NCBI GenBank assembly: GCA_030679955.1
Contig: JAUXSF010000022.1
Span: 1 to 64,000 of the forward strand
DNA: 64,000 nucleotides
Source: Chlamydiales bacterium
Lineage (GTDB): Bacteria > Chlamydiota > Chlamydiia > Chlamydiales > JAJFMA01
Direction of reading: 5' to 3'
Translations under genes and position numbers: made by a program
The notes under the pieces: model-generated
What the model was told of the DNA's origin: nothing
Databases searched by the model: none
What the model saw: the letters and a program-made list of their open reading frames with translations, nothing else
Shown here: positions 35,868-44,975 of the stretch, piece by piece
Layout: the number at the start of each line of letters is the position of its first letter
How positions within the stretch are numbered: position 1 is the stretch's first letter

Positions 35868-36855
35868 CTAATACATCGGGTTAAAGTATTGCCTACCTTC
35901 TTTAAGCGCACCTACATACTGATCTTGAATATCTGATGAGGGTAAAGGAATAGGTACCATTTCGTTTGCCAAAGCCAACAATTCTCCGCTTGCGCCATCT
36001 ATGCTTAACGAAGTGCGGTACTTTTGTAGCACAAGTGCTGTCGTATCTTCTAAACTAGGCATATTAGCCGGATCCGTAATACAATTGGGGTTACTAACTG
36101 AGCTTGAATTGCGCAAAAGATAGTAAATGGTTCCATCCGGTAAACCACTAAACGCATGGAAGTCTATAGCAGCTTTCGCTGTGTATTGACCAACGATGCT
36201 TCTAATACTCGCACCATTGCCCCTTACCGACAGAGCCGCCATGGCTTTATCGATCATCTGCCCGTGAAAATGCTTGAAAGTGCCCGATAGACGTTCCTGC
36301 ATCTGAAGGTATTGTGGAGTGCGGCTGACACATGTGGTGCCTAGATTGAAAAGCGGGAACAAACGTGTGCTCGGAATTACGAATATCCCAGTGACCAGAA
36401 AATGTGAACAACTGAGCCCTCAACTTTCCGCGAATCTCCTTTACTACTTCACTGTTCAACTGCTCGGGAGCCAGCTTAAAAATTAAGGACGCCATCTTGT
36501 ACAGTCTAGTGGTAAGCGACGCAAGAGGTACCAACGGAATATCTAAAGGATTATCAGGAACATACGAAAAGTAATCAGCGCTACTCATTGCCAACAATAC
36601 AACGGTCAACGTTGGACTCCATTGAACTTTAATATGAGACACAGTTTGAATTGCTTGATAAACTCGATTTAGTCGTTCTTTATCTAAATGATTTAATCCC
36701 GCAAACCGAATTTCTGCTATTTCCGCAATTACATCTGTTCTTGGAACTTCATCAGCTGCAAGATTCCTCACAAGCGTCTCAGCATAGATCTCTAGCTTAT
36801 GTATAGCGTCACGTGTGACATTCGGTGTATCGCCGAAATGACAGTATCTTTCCAT
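35868..36855 (-). pseudogene. Paralogue 2, frameshifted copy of the unknown gene
   Basis: This copy starts at 36855 behind a good SD (GAGG, 5 nt) and runs in frame to about residue 165. At about 36361-36364 one extra base breaks it. Alignment to paralogue 1 (PSFPLFNLGTTC) shows that the reading continues in another frame from 36362 down to 35868. A second difference is an in-frame loss of about 22 residues after NCIT. It ends NPMY, where paralogue 1 continues into its repeat-encoded tail. It is either a recent pseudogene or an assembly error in a run of T/G. A promoter-like pair lies upstream. Confidence 0.75.
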
Positions 36856-36885
36856 ATAAACCTCATAGTTAACAGACCTTGATGA

Positions 36886-36914
36886 TATTTAAAAAGGTAT
36901 AACATACTAAACAA
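36886..36914 (-). promoter_or_regulatory. Promoter of paralogue 2
   Basis: On the minus strand TTGTTT (36914-36909), a 17-nt spacer and TAAATA (36891-36886), about 30 nt before the ATG. Its presence suggests the broken gene may still be transcribed. Confidence 0.45.
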
Positions 36915-36987
36915 TTTAACACAACAATTTACCAGATATTAAGATACAATAGAATTCATTTTAGTATCGTATTAAGATCTGAATAGA

Positions 36988-36993
36988 TATAAT
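36988..36993 (+). promoter_or_regulatory. Probable -10 box of the 51-aa gene
   Basis: A perfect TATAAT 37 nt before the ATG at 37031. No good -35 box is seen at the right distance, so an activator or extended element may be needed. Confidence 0.45.
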
Positions 36994-37030
36994 CTAGCTT
37001 TCTAAATCATCCAACAAGGAGAAGTGTCGG

Positions 37031-37186
37031 ATGAGACAGCCTCTAGTGTATATCACTATAATGGCTGGACTTCTGCTGGGCCTGGGATTTATTCCTGGGA
37101 AGTGTGTCTCGCAAGAGCATGCAACTCAAGCAGTCGAGAATGCGGTCAATAGCGGCCTACAGCGCTTAACCGCAGGCCAGCAATAA
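37031..37186 (+). CDS. Small secreted protein (51 aa)
   Basis: A complete gene of 51 codons. AAGGAG lies 9 nt before the ATG, the N-terminus has a signal-peptide-like hydrophobic core (IMAGLLLGLGFIP) and a cysteine follows at residue 25. The mature part is short, polar and helical (EHATQAVENAVNSGLQRL). A strong terminator follows within 25 nt, so it is an independent transcription unit. The Gly-Lys-Cys before VSQ is not a canonical lipobox, so a lipoprotein is possible but not shown. Function unknown. Confidence 0.7.
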   Translation: MRQPLVYITIMAGLLLGLGFIPGKCVSQEHATQAVENAVNSGLQRLTAGQQ

Positions 37187-37210
37187 TCTGTTCGGTAGGT
37201 AAATGGCTCT

Positions 37211-37241
37211 GGGAGACAGGTTTTCCTGTCTCCCTTTATTT
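37211..37241 (+). terminator. Strong rho-independent terminator
   Basis: A perfect 10-bp stem GGGAGACAGG/CCTGTCTCCC with loop TTTT is followed by TTTATTTTTT. It ends the transcript of the 51-aa gene; on the other strand it lies at the end of the dipeptidase gene. Confidence 0.9.
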
Positions 37242-37242
37242 T

Positions 37243-38268
37243 TTACTCTCGCGCCCCCACTAGCTGGGGCATCCATAGTCTATTCAGAAAACTACAGGCA
37301 TTCAGAAAAGCAAGCTTTTCGAGGGTACCATCTGGCAGGTTTAGGCGTGCTTGAAGCAGCTTTAATAGCGACGGATAGCAGTCCGACCCTCCAAAGCCAT
37401 CAAAAAACCAGCCTTCGGGGCAGCGTCCAGGAGTATTCTTGGGAACATCGCCATCAAAGAAGAAGTCAGCACCAAAGGCTAGACTATTTTCCGCTCCAAG
37501 TTGCAATAGTTCCTCAATGTGACGTGCAAAATCGTCGGGGTGAGCACCAACAAAGCCTCGAACACAATTAAGTCCGATCAACCCTTTACGCTTTGATATC
37601 TCTTGAATTAGTTCATTGGGTAGGTTTCGGATATTGTCGGTTACATTGCGCACATTGGAGTGGCTTGCCAATACGGATAATTCCAATTCGTTCTGATCAA
37701 TAAATTGTAAGATTTCGAATGCTAATCGGTCAGACGCGTGGCTTAGGTCCACAGCGATATGTTTACCGTTAAGAAACTCTAACAGTTTCTTACCATCTTC
37801 TTTTAAGCCAATGTCGGTAAGAGCACCACCACCAAATCGATTTTCATGGTTCCAGGTAAAACCAATATAGAGAGGACGACCGACCTTTCCAAATATGATT
37901 TTTAAGCGTTCCAGCCCTTCCTCTAAAGGCTCAGACTCCTCACAAAAACCTGAAGCGTTTTCAAAAGCAGCAATGATTCCAATGCGATTTCCCTGCATGA
38001 TGTGTGGCACTGCTTCTGGGCACTGAATAATTGCTAAATCTTCGGAAATTTGATTAGTTATGACCTTAAAAATGTCAGCTTGATTAAGCCCCACTTGAGC
38101 TGAGCCACAAGCCGTTTGCGCGAAGATTGCCAGCACCTGCATGCGCACATGCCCATCTTTCATTTGGGGAATAGAGCAGCGCACTTGTGGGTCAAAGGGA
38201 GTGTGGTCGGCATCGCCGGCTAGGTAACTGAGCAAATCGCAATGTAAATCGATGATAGGCTGATGCAC
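37243..38268 (-). CDS. Membrane-dipeptidase family (M19) dipeptidase
   Basis: Zinc dipeptidase (341 aa) of the renal/microsomal dipeptidase family. Visible are the HxD zinc pair in IDLHCDLLSYL at the N-terminus, VDLSHAS and LASHSNVRNV with metal-binding His, and an intact barrel length. There is no signal peptide. The start is GTG at 38268, supported by AAGGAG 6 nt upstream; an out-of-frame ATG overlaps it. It likely recycles dipeptides, possibly D-amino-acid or host peptides. C. trachomatis has a comparable dipeptidase gene elsewhere. It is divergent from the M48 peptidase. Confidence 0.9.
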   Translation of the reverse strand: MHQPIIDLHCDLLSYLAGDADHTPFDPQVRCSIPQMKDGHVRMQVLAIFAQTACGSAQVGLNQADIFKVITNQISEDLAIIQCPEAVPHIMQGNRIGIIAAFENASGFCEESEPLEEGLERLKIIFGKVGRPLYIGFTWNHENRFGGGALTDIGLKEDGKKLLEFLNGKHIAVDLSHASDRLAFEILQFIDQNELELSVLASHSNVRNVTDNIRNLPNELIQEISKRKGLIGLNCVRGFVGAHPDDFARHIEELLQLGAENSLAFGADFFFDGDVPKNTPGRCPEGWFFDGFGGSDCYPSLLKLLQARLNLPDGTLEKLAFLNACSFLNRLWMPQLVGARE

Positions 38269-38342
38269 ATGCTTCTCCTTTATCGCCGCAAGGGCTACAA
38301 TCTGGTTTCGGGTAAAAACGACATCTTAACGAGGTTTCATTT

Positions 38343-40058
38343 TTGTTTTCCAATCTTCTTTTTCTAGCGATTGTGCTTTTGATGACCACGGTAGCTCCCG
38401 CCGGTGATGATTCAGCCCAAGCTTTGCAGGGAGGGCTGTTGCTATATGCGATTACACTTCTTGTCATAGTGCTTCAAAACCGCTTTTTTCTACGACGTAG
38501 CCGTGTTAGTTCCTTACTTTTTGCCACAAATATCGAGCTAATAGTGAGTTTGGCTCTATTCTACTTCTATTTTGGCGCACATCGATCCATCACAACGCTG
38601 CCTCAAGTTGGCTCTTCTGTGGCGATGCGGGTATTAGTTACTCTTGTCATGTATTTTGGTGGTCTTTTCATCTTCTATTGGACTGCGTATGCTACGGTGA
38701 GGCCATACCGACAGCCTAGAAAAAGCTATATCGCGCAACAGATACGGTTCATCGCTCCCTTTGCCATTCCCTTTGCCCTCTTTAGTCTTCTTGGTGATAT
38801 TTTAGGAGTTGCGGCAAGTACGCTAGGAGAAACCTTGACCACAGCGTTGTCAGCGGGTTTTTTGGGCTCCATGATGGTATTTTTCCCTTACGTCCTGGTC
38901 ACTGCATGGCAATGCAAACCACTGCCCGAAAGTCCTATGAAGAATCGGCTGGAGGAGTTGTGTAAGGAGCTTAAGTTCACCTATTCAGCCATGCTTACAT
39001 GGCCTGTCATGGGAAACAGCTTAACTGCCGCTATTATCGGCATTATTCCTAGATTCCGTTATGTCATGTTTACACCAAACTTGCTGGAACAGCTTTCTCC
39101 TGAGTGTGTAGAGGCTGTCTTAATCCACGAAGTCGGACACAACAGACGCAAACATTTACTCATCTACCCTTTTATTATCGCCGGAGCGATGGTTGTTGTT
39201 GCCTACCTGTCAGAGATCTTATTAGCGCCTATTGATAGTCGTTTAGCCCTAAAGAGCATTTTAGATCCGAATGGTCCTTGGCAAGCACTACGCCCTCTCC
39301 TACTTTTCGCCACCTACGTTGCGGTGATGGCGCTTTACTTCCGCATTGTCTTTGGTTTTTTTTCCAGGTTATTCGAAAGACAAGCCGATCTAACTATTTT
39401 TGATACAGATTTGCCCCCACGCTATATGTCTCAGGCGTTGGATGAGGTTGGTTACCTCTCAGGCAATATCCACGACCATCCTAGCTGGCACCACTATAGC
39501 ATTCGCCAACGCATGAATTTTATTGAACGCGCTGAAAAGCACCCTGGCATTGTGCAAAAGCACCACAGAAGGGTAAAGCTGACAGTTATCGCCTATTTTT
39601 TACTCCTAGCGCTTACCGCTGGCCCCATGCTTTACGATAAAGAATGGCCCTCCATACTAGGCGATAAAATTGATACAAGCTTCAATGCTACACAAAGAAA
39701 AGCTGTAGCAGAGAAGTTTATAAAGGAATTTGGTGTCGATGCAGACTCCCCCGTTGTTACTGACGCGTTAGAAATTAGTTACCGTACACCAGCAGCTCGC
39801 GATGTGCCGGGAATAGCCGAACTGATGTCAGCACAAATGCTCCTAGACATTGGCGCTAGTGACGCTGCAGCACAGATGATGACACTGGCCTGGCAGCACT
39901 TCGAATACGATAATGGCACACAGCTGGCGCAGGACGAATTTAAGAATCTTACCCGTCGCATTCTGTGGACTCTAGAACTGGAAAAAGATGTGGACAATAT
40001 CCATGGTGTACAACTAAGAGAGGCTGCCACCTCTGTGTTGAAAGGGCAACAGAAGTGA
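38343..40058 (+). CDS. M48-family membrane zinc peptidase
   Basis: A 571-aa membrane protease related to HtpX/Ste24. The first about 210 residues hold several membrane helices. The zinc motif HEVGH lies near residue 264 (LIHEVGHNRRKH), with two more helices and the distal Glu-bearing segment FERQADLTIFD. A C-terminal soluble part of about 150 residues follows. The TTG start at 38343 has GAGG 8 nt upstream and begins at the first hydrophobic segment; an ATG 13 codons later would cut that helix. It is likely an envelope quality-control protease. Confidence 0.85.
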   Translation: MFSNLLFLAIVLLMTTVAPAGDDSAQALQGGLLLYAITLLVIVLQNRFFLRRSRVSSLLFATNIELIVSLALFYFYFGAHRSITTLPQVGSSVAMRVLVTLVMYFGGLFIFYWTAYATVRPYRQPRKSYIAQQIRFIAPFAIPFALFSLLGDILGVAASTLGETLTTALSAGFLGSMMVFFPYVLVTAWQCKPLPESPMKNRLEELCKELKFTYSAMLTWPVMGNSLTAAIIGIIPRFRYVMFTPNLLEQLSPECVEAVLIHEVGHNRRKHLLIYPFIIAGAMVVVAYLSEILLAPIDSRLALKSILDPNGPWQALRPLLLFATYVAVMALYFRIVFGFFSRLFERQADLTIFDTDLPPRYMSQALDEVGYLSGNIHDHPSWHHYSIRQRMNFIERAEKHPGIVQKHHRRVKLTVIAYFLLLALTAGPMLYDKEWPSILGDKIDTSFNATQRKAVAEKFIKEFGVDADSPVVTDALEISYRTPAARDVPGIAELMSAQMLLDIGASDAAAQMMTLAWQHFEYDNGTQLAQDEFKNLTRRILWTLELEKDVDNIHGVQLREAATSVLKGQQK

Positions 40059-40130
40059 TCTGTCACCGCACTCCAAATAAAAATAGATCCGTGCTATAAT
40101 CGCGCGCACGTGGGAATAAAGGATTATTGA

Positions 40131-41510
40131 ATGGAAACAATGTTGCAGAAATTGGGTCAACGCTTCGAACGCGAACATGATACAATCATGAACGAATTCT
40201 TTAAGTTTCTGCGCTTTGCCAGCGTTAGCAGTGACCCTGCTTGTAACAATGCGACCATCGCCTGTAAGGATTGGATAGAAGGATTTCTGGTTGACACAGG
40301 TTTTAAGGTCAGCCAATGGCCAACCAGCGAGCATCCCGTAATCTTTGCCGAAAACCTTACCGCAGGACCTGATAAACCTACCGTTCTCATTTACAACCAC
40401 TATGATGTGCAGCCTGTAGATCCGTTGGAACTTTGGGATAACCCTCCGTTTGAACCTGTGGTCAAAAACGAAAGTGTTTATGCACGCGGCGCACAGGACA
40501 ACAAAGGGCAATGCTTCTACGTGCTGCAATCCCTGAAGGCTCTCAAGGAAGTCTCTTGCACCTTTCCTGTTAACATCAAACTACTCATAGAAGGCAATGA
40601 AGAAACAGGTAGCGGAGGCCTATCCGGCATCTTAGAAAATAAAAAAGAAGATCTTAAAGCGGATTACATTTTCATTGTCGATGTAGGCATCAAAGACGCT
40701 GAAACACCCACTATCACCCTTGGCTTACGAGGGATTGTAGCAATGGACGTTTCTTGCAAAGGCAGCGATACTGACCTACACTCTGGATGCCATGGTGGTT
40801 TGGCCTACAATCCCCTTCACGCCCTAGTAGATATATTAGCTAAGCTACGCGATGCTGATGGGCGTATCACTGTCCCTGGTTTCTACGACAACGTTCGTGA
40901 GATACCTGCAGAGCAACGTGGCGCCATTTCATTCGATTTCGATGAAAAGAAATACCTAAAAGAATTTGGCGTACAGCCTACTGGAGGCGAGACAAAATAC
41001 AGCCCCTTAGAACGCAATTGGCTACGACCTACATTAGAAATCAATGGCATCACGGGTGGTTTCTCCGGTCCAGGCACCAAAACAGTGATACCGGCCCTCG
41101 CCAGCGCTAAATTGACATGTCGTTTAGTTCCCAATCAAGATCCCCAGGTCATTGCCAAAGCTGTTACTTCTTACATAGAAAAGTTAGCCCCTCCAGGAAT
41201 TAATGTAACAACACATATTCATGCTGGCGGTGGAACTGCAGTCATTACTGACCCGAACTCTATAGCAGTCAAAGCTGTGGCTACTGCATTTTCCGAAGTT
41301 TTCCAAAAGCCATGCCAATATATTTTGGAGGGAGCTTCTATTCCTATCGTTACAGCGCTACAGCGCGTATCGGGCGGACAAGTGGTCCTATTAGGCCTCG
41401 GACTCACCAGCGATCTCATCCATGCCCCAAATGAGCATTTTAGTTTAAAACGTATCCAGCAAGGGTATCTTATCATCGCAAGATCACTCGAAATATTAGG
41501 AGAAAGCTAA
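40131..41510 (+). CDS. M20-family peptidase/dipeptidase
   Basis: A 459-aa di-zinc peptidase of the M20 family (CNDP/DapE/ArgE-like). Metal and catalytic residues are visible in order: YNHYDVQPVD, ARGAQDNKG, EGNEETGSGG (catalytic Glu), a HAGGG loop and a C-terminal His in NEHFSLKR. The inserted dimerisation domain is present. A cytosolic carnosinase-type dipeptidase is the closest reading by length. The ATG of htrA overlaps its TAA, so the two are cotranscribed. Confidence 0.9.
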   Translation: METMLQKLGQRFEREHDTIMNEFFKFLRFASVSSDPACNNATIACKDWIEGFLVDTGFKVSQWPTSEHPVIFAENLTAGPDKPTVLIYNHYDVQPVDPLELWDNPPFEPVVKNESVYARGAQDNKGQCFYVLQSLKALKEVSCTFPVNIKLLIEGNEETGSGGLSGILENKKEDLKADYIFIVDVGIKDAETPTITLGLRGIVAMDVSCKGSDTDLHSGCHGGLAYNPLHALVDILAKLRDADGRITVPGFYDNVREIPAEQRGAISFDFDEKKYLKEFGVQPTGGETKYSPLERNWLRPTLEINGITGGFSGPGTKTVIPALASAKLTCRLVPNQDPQVIAKAVTSYIEKLAPPGINVTTHIHAGGGTAVITDPNSIAVKAVATAFSEVFQKPCQYILEGASIPIVTALQRVSGGQVVLLGLGLTSDLIHAPNEHFSLKRIQQGYLIIARSLEILGES

Positions 41511-42880
41511 TGATGAGAAAACTCAAAAACACCTTATTGTTAGTTCTCTGCATAGCCTGCGCCACCATCGATGCTGGCGCAGCACAGCCTATTGCGGACT
41601 TTACCTCCGTCGCCAAAAAGGCGTTGCCAGCAGTGGTCTCCATACGCACAAAGGCTCCTAATGCCACCAGTGGCCCATTTCAGCAAGGTGATCCATTTGC
41701 TGACGACCTCTTAGACTTCTTCTTTGGCAAGCCACGTCGTGAAGTACCTCAACAACCGCAAGGGCAGCCTCCGCGTGTTTCCCAGGGCTCAGGGTTTCTT
41801 GTTAGCTCAGACGGTCTTATGATGACCAACAGCCATGTTGTACGCGATGCACAAGAAATACGCGTCCGCTTAACAGATGGTCGTGATCTAGAAGCAAAGC
41901 TAATTGGCCACGATCCCAACACCGATGTAGCCATCATTAAAGTCGATGCTACCGATCTACCCTTTCTTACCTTCGGCACGTCGTCCGATTTGGAAGTTGG
42001 GCAATGGGCCATCGCCGTCGGCAACCCTTTAGGTCTACAAGAGTCACTGACTGTTGGTGTCATCAGTGCCAAAGGCCGTGCCAATTTGGACGTCGCCGAT
42101 CTAGAAGACTTTATTCAGACTGACGCCGCCATCAATCGTGGCAACTCCGGCGGTCCATTGCTTAACATTGATGGAGAAGTCATCGGCATCAACACGGCCA
42201 TCGCCAGCAGTACTGGCGGCTATATGGGCATTGGGTTTGCGATTCCCAGCGATATGGCTAAGCATGTAATGGATGAATTGGTCGCTAAAGGTAGTGTTAC
42301 AAGAGGCTTCTTAGGCGTGGTGCTACAACCTATAGACTATGATCTGGCCATGGTCTTTGGCCTCGACAAAGTTGAAGGTGCCCTGGTAGCAGAAGTTCAA
42401 GAGGGTTCCCCAGCCGACAAAGCAGGCCTGAAACGTGGCGATATCATCCTGGAACACGATGGTCGTCGTGTAGAGTCCGTTGCTAGTCTACGAAACGCTA
42501 TTTCCCTCTCTAAGCCAGGTCAGACAGTCAACCTGAAGCTCTTACGTGAAGGAAAGACTCTTGTCGTCAAGGTCCATGTGGGAGCCCATGCCGAAAGCAA
42601 AGAGGGTATGAGCAAAGAAGGTAAAAATGTCATTGGTATCAAAGTGGAAAATGCACCATCTGGACAGCAAGGTGTGGTCATCATCCAAGTGGATCCCTAC
42701 AGCATCGCTGCCATGGCTGGTTTGAAAAAAGACTCTGTCATTTTGGAAGTAAACAAGCAGAAGGTGAACTCTGCTGAACAGTTTTATAAAGTAGTCTCTG
42801 GACTCTCCAAAGGGTCACGTTTGCTACTCTTTGTACGCCAGGCAGATGCTACAGGATATGTCGTTTTGACCTTAAGATAA
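41510..42880 (+). CDS. htrA: Periplasmic serine protease HtrA/DegP
   Basis: Envelope stress protease and chaperone (456 aa). The signal peptide is cleaved after about residue 25 (DAGAA). The catalytic triad is H109 (TNSHVV), D139 (NTDVAII) and S213 (GNSGGPL), followed by two PDZ domains (about 255-345 and 365-455). Chlamydial HtrA is essential for envelope homeostasis and has an essential role in replication. Translation is coupled to the M20 peptidase through TAATG. It corresponds to the htrA next to sucD in C. trachomatis, here separated from it by a nucleotidyltransferase gene and a repeat cluster. Confidence 0.95.
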   Translation: MMRKLKNTLLLVLCIACATIDAGAAQPIADFTSVAKKALPAVVSIRTKAPNATSGPFQQGDPFADDLLDFFFGKPRREVPQQPQGQPPRVSQGSGFLVSSDGLMMTNSHVVRDAQEIRVRLTDGRDLEAKLIGHDPNTDVAIIKVDATDLPFLTFGTSSDLEVGQWAIAVGNPLGLQESLTVGVISAKGRANLDVADLEDFIQTDAAINRGNSGGPLLNIDGEVIGINTAIASSTGGYMGIGFAIPSDMAKHVMDELVAKGSVTRGFLGVVLQPIDYDLAMVFGLDKVEGALVAEVQEGSPADKAGLKRGDIILEHDGRRVESVASLRNAISLSKPGQTVNLKLLREGKTLVVKVHVGAHAESKEGMSKEGKNVIGIKVENAPSGQQGVVIIQVDPYSIAAMAGLKKDSVILEVNKQKVNSAEQFYKVVSGLSKGSRLLLFVRQADATGYVVLTLR

Positions 42881-42890
42881 CTCTAGGAGA

Positions 42891-44372
42891 ATGGTGGGGA
42901 CACTACAACAACAAGCGGAGGCTATGAGCTTAGCCTCCCCCCCTTCAGCGGGTATGGATATCATTATTATTGTCACCAGCTCTGATAAACAAGAGAGCTA
43001 TTGGCAAGAGTATTTGGTTGCCTCCGCCGGTTATAGCTATGCCGCGGGCACGAAGGTTGTAGTCGTCAACGAAGATTGGCCTGGCGGCGCCGGAAATGGC
43101 CTTGGCACCCTCTATGCCTACCAAAAGGCTATTCGCAAGGCCAAGAGCCTTTACAACATTGACTTATTGCACGAACAGGAAGAAGGTGCTGCGGTAGCCA
43201 TGTATCATACCGCCGGTAAGGGAACGCGTCTAGCGCCCCTGCCAGGAACGGAGGCCAACAATAAGTCGGCTGTCAAACTACCTGCTGTTAAACCTGATGG
43301 CTCGCTGGTCACTATTTTGGAAGCTGTCATCCGCCAAACATCTATCTATGGTGCAGGAAGGAAAGGGCGATTGTCAGTCTTTTGGGGAGATCAAATATTT
43401 ATCCCATCTGCTACCCCACAACCGAGCTTGAACCATGTCGATATATTGGCATGCTTATCCCCTCTTCCCACAAAAGAAGTTTGGGAGGAAAAAGGTCTAA
43501 GCCGCTATGGACTCGTCTATGTTGCCGAATCAGGCCACGCTAAATTGCTGGAAAAGGTCGAATACAGCATGATTCAGCGCCTGACAGATAGCAAAGTACT
43601 AACAAGTGATGGGCTTTTTGGCACCAGTTTAGGCAGCTTTAGCGTTTCATACGAACTGCTATGCGCTCTCTTAAATGAATTTGCTTCGGAACTGCGCAAT
43701 AAAAAGGGCAAGCTAGACAGTGATCCACATCTTTGGATGCCACTATCCTTGGATGAAGCAACCTATGCGCGTCTGATGCTCTCTAAGGGCATGTCTGAAC
43801 TAGATGCTAAACAACTGCATCGTCGCCTGCAAAAGGTCAAACACCGGCTGCAGCACTCCCACGACGAAGTGTTTTTTGGCACCATTGACGTTGGAATGGA
43901 CAGCTATTGGTGGGACTTTGGCACCGTGCAAAATTACTATCATAATTGCCTAAAGCTTGTCGCTGATACCCCTGAAGGACATGCTATACGAACTTTCTTT
44001 GGTGGAAACGTTGCTGCCGATAATAACGTCTATCAACAGAAATGCGATATAGGCAACGGCACCATCACCAACAGCGTGCTTGTCGGTGTGAAGGCTAAGA
44101 ACCTGGATGCTAACAATTGTGTCATTATCAATTGTGCCTTTACAGAGCTATCTGCGGTAGGCAGCTTGCTATATTCTGTCCGCGACAGCAAGCCATTAAA
44201 TATGCCGGAAGCTTCTGTACGCGCCGATGTCTTCTTATACTATCCCCTAGGCCATATCAAGATGCATAGTGAGCTGTCGAGAGATGGCAATAAGGACTGG
44301 AATGTGCGCCTAAATGGCAATCCGTTGTCTTATGCCGAGTTATACCTCCACAACGAACGCGACGAAGATTAG
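42891..44372 (+). CDS. Putative sugar nucleotidyltransferase
   Basis: A 493-aa protein with nucleotidyltransferase features. GGAGNGLGTLYAYQKA and MYHTAGKGTRLAPLPG look like the nucleotide-binding GxGTR loop of UDP-sugar pyrophosphorylases, with Lys in NNKSAVKLPA. The C-terminal part (GNVAADNNVYQQ, CDIGNGTITNSVLVG) reads like a left-handed beta-helix turn region. It probably activates a sugar phosphate; the sugar and nucleotide are unknown. AGGAG directly precedes the ATG at 42891; the ATG at 42924, behind GGAGG, is an alternative. It lies 10 nt after htrA, so probably in the same transcript. Confidence 0.7.
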   Translation: MVGTLQQQAEAMSLASPPSAGMDIIIIVTSSDKQESYWQEYLVASAGYSYAAGTKVVVVNEDWPGGAGNGLGTLYAYQKAIRKAKSLYNIDLLHEQEEGAAVAMYHTAGKGTRLAPLPGTEANNKSAVKLPAVKPDGSLVTILEAVIRQTSIYGAGRKGRLSVFWGDQIFIPSATPQPSLNHVDILACLSPLPTKEVWEEKGLSRYGLVYVAESGHAKLLEKVEYSMIQRLTDSKVLTSDGLFGTSLGSFSVSYELLCALLNEFASELRNKKGKLDSDPHLWMPLSLDEATYARLMLSKGMSELDAKQLHRRLQKVKHRLQHSHDEVFFGTIDVGMDSYWWDFGTVQNYYHNCLKLVADTPEGHAIRTFFGGNVAADNNVYQQKCDIGNGTITNSVLVGVKAKNLDANNCVIINCAFTELSAVGSLLYSVRDSKPLNMPEASVRADVFLYYPLGHIKMHSELSRDGNKDWNVRLNGNPLSYAELYLHNERDED

Positions 44373-44391
44373 ACGAGATTTTTTGTTTTTG

Positions 44392-44457
44392 ACACAGAGG
44401 CACAGAGACACAGAGAGGAACAGGAGAGAAGATATTTTGCTGAGGCAAAATATCTTA
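44392..44457. repeat. Family B repeat copy 1
   Basis: ACACAGAGGCACAGAGACAC phrases at 9-bp steps, then a hairpin AGATATTTTGC/GCAAAATATCT. About 65 bp match 61543-61607 with only two differences. Confidence 0.9.
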
Positions 44458-44504
44458 AACCTAGCTTCGCATTCCCCCTTACCTGTGTGCGGTGCAGTAT
44501 TATC

Positions 44505-44620
44505 ATGATTTTTTAGGCCTGATAACAGTTCTACGGCCTGAAAGGCCAACATATCATAGCCCAGGTCGAAGTACGAGCGCAGCGAGTACGAAAGGCCTGG
44601 GTACCGATAAATATTATCAA
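44505..44620. repeat. Palindrome-rich REP-like tract
   Basis: Contains GGCCTGATAACAG, CGGCCTGAAAGGCC, and TAGCCCAGGTCGAAGTACGA answered by TACGAAAGGCCTGGGTA. It adjoins the family E element and may be part of it. Confidence 0.55.
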
Positions 44621-44630
44621 CTTAAGTTTT

Positions 44631-44916
44631 TTGTTCTCAGCGCGGGAGCGCTGAGCCTCCTAATAGCCCAGGGTAAGAAGCCCGTAGGGCGACGCAACCC
44701 TGGGAACGGCGCCATAAGAAATATAGCTCCGCGGAAGCCGGAGCGTCAGCTTGGTTCAAAACAAATGTCAAATTCAACGGTCCTTTCTGGGCACGTCTGT
44801 CGCTCTGACTACCGCAGAGCTAATACATTTACATGTCATTTCCCAGAGTTGCGTCGCCCTACGGGCTCCTTACACTGGGCTATGAGGAGGCTTCAGCGCT
44901 TCCGCGCTGAGAACAA
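44631..44916. repeat. Composite element with 68-bp inverted ends (family E)
   Basis: The left end 44631-44698 (TTGTTCTCAGCGCGGGAGCG...) and the right end 44848-44916, read in reverse complement, differ at four positions and one single-base gap. The 149 bp between them carry no gene. Each end itself contains a CAGCGC..GCGCTG hairpin and AGCCC..GGGC phrases. The layout resembles a non-autonomous MITE; no transposase is in the window. A third single copy is at 34606-34650. Confidence 0.8.
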
Positions 44917-44939
44917 GACTCTCAGGACATACACTAAGA

Positions 44940-44962
44940 AACGCCTGCGCCTTTGCGTAAAA
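44940..44962. repeat. Half copy of family A repeat
   Basis: AACGCCTGCGCCTTTGCGTA, equal to the right arm of the family A palindromes, without a left arm. It ends 13 nt before the stop of the site-2 protease gene. Confidence 0.6.
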
Positions 44963-44975
44963 ATCCCAAAAAATC

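Larger units (their letters stand above)
44373..44975. other. 603-bp repeat cluster without genes
   Basis: No gene is supported. From left to right it holds a family B unit (44392-44457), a palindrome with GGCCTGAAAGGCC phrases (44505-44620), two inverted copies of the family E hairpin unit (44631-44698 and 44848-44916) with 149 bp between them, and half of a family A repeat (44940-44962). Open frames here are products of the repeats. Confidence 0.8.
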
